Positions 13,137 to 16,666 of a stretch of DNA of 16,666 bases are shown piece after piece. Source of the stretch: an uncultured Prevotella sp. (GTDB lineage Bacteria > Bacteroidota > Bacteroidia > Bacteroidales > Bacteroidaceae); contig CAAGSA010000111.1 in NCBI GenBank assembly GCA_900772835.1, positions 1 to 16,666 of the forward strand, given 5' to 3'. A model generated the notes under the pieces. That model made no database searches. It was given only the letters and a program-made list of their open reading frames with translations, and had not been told where the DNA came from. A program made the translations under genes and the position numbers. The stretch's first letter is position 1. Each line of letters starts with the position of its first letter.

Positions 13137-15941
13137 ATGGAAAAAATGCTTAGAACCATGACGCTATGCGTCGTGATGCTGTTTGCGGCTGTTGCCGTAA
13201 TGGCACAAGAGGATGTTTCGGCACTTTCTGTAAAGGAACTCTACAGTACCGACTTCTCCACGTGGGGAGCCTATGAAACATCTGCCAGCGACAAGGCTGT
13301 GACAACGGCAACCTGGAGAACAAAGTACAGCCATGAGAACATCACATTCTCAGTGTTCAACACCCAGATTGGAGCCACGAACTTCAATACCGCCAAGTTC
13401 CCAGACTGGACGGGCGGTATGCTGATGGCAGCCAAGAGCGAGACCCCGTATGTGGAGACAACCGCTTTGGCTTCAGTCACCAAGGTGCACTTCCGCCATG
13501 GGGCAACAGGCTCCAACCGGGGATGGAAACTCCTTGCCAAGGGCGACGGCGACGCCGATTGGGTTGTCCTTTCCAAGAGCGTTGCAAACCCGGCGTCGGG
13601 TTGCGATGTGGATGTGAACGTGAATAGAACAAACTGCCAGCTCCGTTTCGAGAACATCACGGCAAACCAGAATGCCTACCTGATGGAGCTCGCCATCTAC
13701 GGAAACGTGGATCTCTCGCAGACCCCAGCCCTCGGCACGATTACCGTGAACGGCAAGGAATACCAGACTGCCGACATCTGCGCGGAAGACAACGACGGCA
13801 ACATGTGCGCCACAATCGAGATTTCGAAGAAGGAGCAGATGGTGGACGAGACTGCCAACCCTATTGTTTTGGGCACACCCGACAACGGCGAGGTGAAGAG
13901 CGTGAAGTATATCAAGCTGGACGACAGCAAGACGCTGGTCAGCGTGGTGGTGGCAGCAGGCGAAAAGAGCGCGACATACCGGTTTACCGTAGCCTTCAAA
14001 CCCGACTTCGTCCTCACCTATTATAATACCGACGGCACGGTGCTTGAAGCAACCCAGCTTGTGGAGAAGGATTCGCCCATAGCTTCGCTCAGAGGCGGCG
14101 ACGGCGTGATTGTAGCCGAAGGCAAGGCTTTCCGCGGATGGTTCGTCGAGGAAGACGGCGGTCGCAAGTATTCGACAGCCGACATCGTGACTGCCCCCAC
14201 AAGCCTCTATGCCGTGGCTACCGACATCGAGGTGGCAAGCGACGTGAACCGCTATACATACCTTCTCGCTGATCCATATTTCTATGCAGAAGACCACGAA
14301 GGATTCTCGCCTACGGGCGGAGCATTCCACGACAAGCAGCACGGATGGGCTTTCGGCGCTGGCGACAAGATAAACATCATATCCGGTCGCCACTCCCTCA
14401 TCTTCATCACCGGATGCAAGTATAGCAATGCCACAACGCTGAGACTCATGAACGGCGAGACGGAGGTAGGCTCGATAGGGCTGAACCGTGCCACTGACGG
14501 CGCTGTGCAGACTATCGAATACACCGGAGAGCCGGGCACTCTCACGCTCGTGGCTGACGGCGGAATGTATATGCACAAGCTCGTCGTGGCAAACCTCGGC
14601 GACGCTTCGACCCGGAAGAACGAACAGGGATATTATGTGTGCGAAGCCGGCAACGGCGGCAACTTCCTCACGATGCTCGACCTGGCAAACGCCAACAGCA
14701 GCGCAACGGAGCGCACGTGCATCTTCCTGCCCGACGGCACATACGACCTCGGCAAGACGGTGCTGACAACCGTATCGGGCAACAACATCTCGATTATCGG
14801 ACAGAGCATGGACAAGACCATCATCCGCAACGCCCCCGACATCAAGAACGAGGGAATCGGCACTACGGCAACGCTCTTCGTCACGGGTAAGAACCTCTAT
14901 ATGCAGGATCTCACGCTGCAGAACGCACTCGACTATTACAAGTCCGGTTCAGCCGGACGTGCCGTGTGTCTGCAGGACAAGGGCGACGGCACGATATGCA
15001 AGAACGTGAAGATGCTCTCATATCAGGACACCTACTACAGCAACAACAACGGAGGAAAGTTCTATTGGGAGGATTCTGAGATTCACGGCACGGTAGACTT
15101 TCTCTGCGGTGGCGGCGATGTGTATTACAACAGGTGCAAGTTTGTGGTGGAGAAGCGCGACGCCAGCGGCAAGGGCGGCTGCACCATCGCGGCGCCATAC
15201 ACCGACGGCACGAAATGGGGCTACGTGATGAACGAATGCGTTATCGACAACTATGCCGAGAGTTTCAACTACGGACGCGCCTGGGGAGGCACCCCACGTC
15301 TGGCTTACCTGAACACCACGCTCCTGCAGCCGAACAAGATTACCAAAGACCGCTTCACCGTGGGCGGTATGAATGTGCCTGCCGACAGATTCGTGGAGTA
15401 CAACACGATGGATGCCCAGGGCAACGTGGTGTCGCCGGAATCAAACGTGCTCAAGTTCTCGAAGGACAAGAAGGTGAACGAGATGGAAACCATACTCACC
15501 GCCGACCAGGCTGCAGAATACGCCCTCGACAAGGTATTCCCGTCATGGAATCCGTCGGAGCAGACAAGACAGCTTTCCATCGGACTCCTTTCTGCCGACG
15601 GCAGCAATGTCGTATGGGCTGCCGTTGATGGCGCAAAGGCTTACGCCGTGTTCTACGACGGAAAGTATGTAGGTATGACATCCGCCACATCATGGCCAGT
15701 AGGGGCAGGAGAGAAGGCAGAGAACTTCTTCGTGAGCGCAGCGAACGCAATGGGCGGTTTCGGCTTGGGCTCAACCACGACATCCGGCGTGAACAGCGCG
15801 AAGGTCAGCAGTGCGGATGTGGAGTCCACCATGTTCCATGATTTGCAGGGCGCACGTGTGGACGGCAGCCAGCGTGGAGTGCTCATCATGGTGCAGAGAA
15901 TGACTGACGGCAGTATCAGGACTGCAAAAATCGTGAAGTAA
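13137..15941 (+). CDS. Secreted multidomain pectinesterase (carbohydrate esterase family 8)
   Basis: 934 residues from the ATG at 13137; an upstream in-frame GTG at 13023 precedes the promoter and was rejected. The signal peptide spans 1-23 or so (MLFAAVAVMA). Residues about 25-290 form two beta-rich modules, the first possibly a sugar-binding jelly roll. About 291-365 resembles an InlB B-repeat / Listeria-Bacteroides repeat (VLTYYNTDGT, then FRGWF). About 370-489 is another beta-rich module. The CE8 beta-helix runs about 500-790 with catalytic D631 in YQDTYY, D654 in VDFLCG, and R714-W716 in YGRAW; these correspond to QDT, DFIFG and LGRPW. About 805-890 is fibronectin-III-like. The C-terminus (about 895-934: FHDLQGARVDG, GVLIMVQRMTDG) resembles the short conserved tails of exported Bacteroidota proteins. 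It should remove methyl esters from pectin outside the cell or at its surface. Single-gene unit; no SusC/SusD or pectate lyase is in the window. Confidence 0.88.
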   Translation: MEKMLRTMTLCVVMLFAAVAVMAQEDVSALSVKELYSTDFSTWGAYETSASDKAVTTATWRTKYSHENITFSVFNTQIGATNFNTAKFPDWTGGMLMAAKSETPYVETTALASVTKVHFRHGATGSNRGWKLLAKGDGDADWVVLSKSVANPASGCDVDVNVNRTNCQLRFENITANQNAYLMELAIYGNVDLSQTPALGTITVNGKEYQTADICAEDNDGNMCATIEISKKEQMVDETANPIVLGTPDNGEVKSVKYIKLDDSKTLVSVVVAAGEKSATYRFTVAFKPDFVLTYYNTDGTVLEATQLVEKDSPIASLRGGDGVIVAEGKAFRGWFVEEDGGRKYSTADIVTAPTSLYAVATDIEVASDVNRYTYLLADPYFYAEDHEGFSPTGGAFHDKQHGWAFGAGDKINIISGRHSLIFITGCKYSNATTLRLMNGETEVGSIGLNRATDGAVQTIEYTGEPGTLTLVADGGMYMHKLVVANLGDASTRKNEQGYYVCEAGNGGNFLTMLDLANANSSATERTCIFLPDGTYDLGKTVLTTVSGNNISIIGQSMDKTIIRNAPDIKNEGIGTTATLFVTGKNLYMQDLTLQNALDYYKSGSAGRAVCLQDKGDGTICKNVKMLSYQDTYYSNNNGGKFYWEDSEIHGTVDFLCGGGDVYYNRCKFVVEKRDASGKGGCTIAAPYTDGTKWGYVMNECVIDNYAESFNYGRAWGGTPRLAYLNTTLLQPNKITKDRFTVGGMNVPADRFVEYNTMDAQGNVVSPESNVLKFSKDKKVNEMETILTADQAAEYALDKVFPSWNPSEQTRQLSIGLLSADGSNVVWAAVDGAKAYAVFYDGKYVGMTSATSWPVGAGEKAENFFVSAANAMGGFGLGSTTTSGVNSAKVSSADVESTMFHDLQGARVDGSQRGVLIMVQRMTDGSIRTAKIVK

Positions 15942-15970
15942 ATACATCATGCCTTTAGGCATAACCCATA

Positions 15971-16001
15971 GGGCGGTTCCATCCAAACGGGACCGCCCTT
16001 T
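15971..16001 (+). terminator. Rho-independent terminator after the pectinesterase
   Basis: A 10-bp stem (15971-15980 with 15989-15998, one G-U pair), an 8-base loop, then TTTCTC. A 5-bp ATGCC/GGCAT hairpin (15949-15962) precedes it. Confidence 0.85.
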
Positions 16002-16028
16002 CTCGTTCTTTGCCCGTTTGCATTTCAT

Positions 16029-16116
16029 TACTGCCCCGTTTACGGCCTACAAACGGCACATTAATCATTCGCTACTGCCCCGTTTACGCCTCGCAAACGG
16101 CACGTTAATCATTCGT
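16029..16116. repeat. Two 44-bp direct repeats carrying inverted CCGTTT/AAACGG pairs
   Basis: Copies are 16029-16072 and 16073-16116; both run TACTGCCCCGTTTACG, variable middle, AAACGGCAC, TTAATCATTCG. Each contains CCGTTTAC facing AAACGGCAC, so each can fold as a small hairpin. Read on the minus strand, 16103-16084 agrees at 19 of 20 positions with the last 22-bp unit near 2573-2592. The period of 44 is twice the 22-bp period of that array. Confidence 0.9.
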
Positions 16117-16271
16117 AGGCGTGGCATCTTCCATTGCCGAAGCGGTAAAAAAGCAACCCCTCCAGTCCATATCTCTATTATATATAATAAGGTGTATAAC
16201 TGCAATACTGCTGCAAAATACGGCAAAAGAACGGAAAAGACAGATTAGGGATGAAAATTCTTTCCGAAATA

Positions 16272-16303
16272 TTTGTGGGATTCAAAATAAAGCACTACCT
16301 TTG
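16272..16303 (+). promoter_or_regulatory. Promoter of the tRNA cluster
   Basis: TTTG at 16272-16275, a 20-base spacer and TACCTTTG at 16296-16303, followed by CACC. It lies about 45 bases before tRNA-Ser and probably drives tRNA-Ser and at least the first tRNA-Glu. Confidence 0.8.
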
Positions 16304-16347
16304 CACCGCATTAAACGAAATGCTTGTGGTTCAGAACAAAACCGAAA

Positions 16348-16435
16348 GGAAGTTTGGGTGAGTGGCTGAAACCAGCAGTTTGCTAAACTGCCGTACGAGT
16401 TTATCGTACCGGGGGTTCGAATCCCCCAGCTTCCG
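16348..16435 (+). tRNA. tRNA-Ser(GCT)
   Basis: 88 bases. Acceptor 16348-16354 pairs with 16428-16434 (one G-U pair), with G73 as discriminator. The anticodon stem GCAGT/ACTGC encloses loop TTGCTAA, giving anticodon GCT at 16382-16384 (reads AGC/AGU). A long variable arm (GTACGA/TCGTAC) is diagnostic of a class II serine tRNA. T stem GGGGG/CCCCC with TTCGAAT loop. CCA is not encoded; the next bases are CAA, so CCA must be added enzymatically. Confidence 0.96.
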
Positions 16436-16466
16436 CAAGCTTTTCGGGATGCAAAAAACAAAGGAT

Positions 16467-16541
16467 GGTGGATTCATCTAACGGTTAGGATACAAGATTC
16501 TCAATCTTGGCATAGGGGTTCGATTCCCCTATCCACTACCA
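16467..16541 (+). tRNA. tRNA-Glu(CTC), copy 1, CCA encoded
   Basis: 72-base body plus encoded CCA (16539-16541). Acceptor 16467-16473 pairs with 16531-16537, the first pair being G-U. The D arm ATCT/GGAT keeps the U11-A24 pair expected for Glu; the anticodon stem CAAGA/TCTTG encloses TTCTCAA, giving anticodon CTC at 16500-16502 with A37. The four-base variable region fits the lack of base 47 in tRNA-Glu. It lies 31 bases after tRNA-Ser with no promoter of its own visible. Confidence 0.94.
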
Positions 16542-16548
16542 ATCTTCT

Positions 16549-16577
16549 GAGCTGCCAAACACAGCTCTGTTTTTTTT
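16549..16577 (+). terminator. Short terminator-like hairpin between the two tRNA-Glu genes
   Basis: A 6-bp stem GAGCTG/CAGCTC (16549-16554 with 16562-16567), a 7-base loop, two bases, then eight T residues (16570-16577). It would end the first tRNA transcript, at least partly. Confidence 0.7.
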
Positions 16578-16609
16578 GAGTGGATTTCAGGTCCGGAAAT
16601 ACTGACAAT

Positions 16610-16666
16610 GGTGGATTCATCTAACGGTTAGGATACAAGATTCTCAATCTTGGCATAGGGGTTCGA
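16610..16666 (+). tRNA. tRNA-Glu(CTC), copy 2, partial at window end
   Basis: The 57 visible bases are identical to the first 57 of copy 1, including anticodon CTC at 16643-16645, and stop in the T loop at the window edge. No convincing TAnnTTTG promoter lies between the preceding hairpin and this copy. Confidence 0.9.

Larger units (their letters stand above)
15942..16347. other. 406-base intergenic region, apparently non-coding
   Basis: It holds the pectinesterase terminator, two 44-bp repeats (16029-16116) and the tRNA promoter (16272-16303). Short open frames here overlap the terminator, repeats or promoter and show no coding features. Positions 16117-16271 are otherwise featureless apart from an AT-rich patch near 16175-16190. 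Confidence 0.7.

Noticed and set aside
13473..14576. 367-residue minus-strand open frame opposite the pectinesterase
   Set aside because: Antisense to the secreted enzyme; no signal or domain and no promoter on that strand.
16121..16369. 82-residue plus-strand frame running into tRNA-Ser
   Set aside because: It contains the tRNA promoter and ends inside the tRNA gene, so it is not a real gene.

Overview
The window looks like chromosomal DNA of a Bacteroidales bacterium, most likely a Prevotella-type organism of intermediate GC. The reasons are: A-rich translation starts with little Shine-Dalgarno character; at least six intergenic promoters of the Bacteroidota form TTTG-N19/20-TAnnTTTG; a cluster of SPOR lipoprotein, ruvX, def, TPR protein and thrS; a YtxH / holin-like membrane protein / short cytoplasmic protein trio; and a Bacteroidota-style multidomain secreted CE8 pectinesterase. 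The species cannot be named from this sequence.

Layout. (1) 5-547 is the last gene of a 2-oxoacid:ferredoxin oxidoreductase operon, closed by a strong terminator. (2) 732-3635 is a small surface-polysaccharide region: a polytopic lipid-linked sugar flippase on the minus strand and a family-2 glycosyltransferase on the plus strand. They diverge from a 465-base gap that carries seven head-to-tail 22-bp repeats. (3) 3649-5897 holds a HAD phosphatase (gph-like) and rlmD, divergent from back-to-back promoters. (4) 5997-6855 is a minus-strand operon of three small envelope-associated proteins, sharing a bidirectional terminator with rlmD. (5) 7083-8536 is a tight plus-strand operon: SPOR lipoprotein, ruvX, def. 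(6) 8681-10684 is an exported TPR protein preceded by a long imperfect inverted repeat. (7) 10913-12865 is thrS with its own promoter and terminator. (8) 13137-15941 is a secreted multidomain pectinesterase. (9) 15942-16347 is non-coding and carries two 44-bp repeats related to the 22-bp repeats near 2.5 kb. (10) 16348-16666 is a tRNA cluster: Ser(GCT), Glu(CTC) and a second Glu(CTC) cut by the window end.

Most of the content is housekeeping: 2-oxoacid metabolism, rRNA methylation, Holliday junction processing, N-terminal deformylation and Thr-tRNA charging, with accessory cell-surface functions (polysaccharide assembly and pectin de-esterification). I see no prophage, insertion sequence, CRISPR array or defence island. 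The least explained signals are the shared 20-22-bp repeat family at two distant intergenic sites, the glycosyltransferase start codon lying at its predicted transcription start, and the inverted repeat ahead of the TPR gene.
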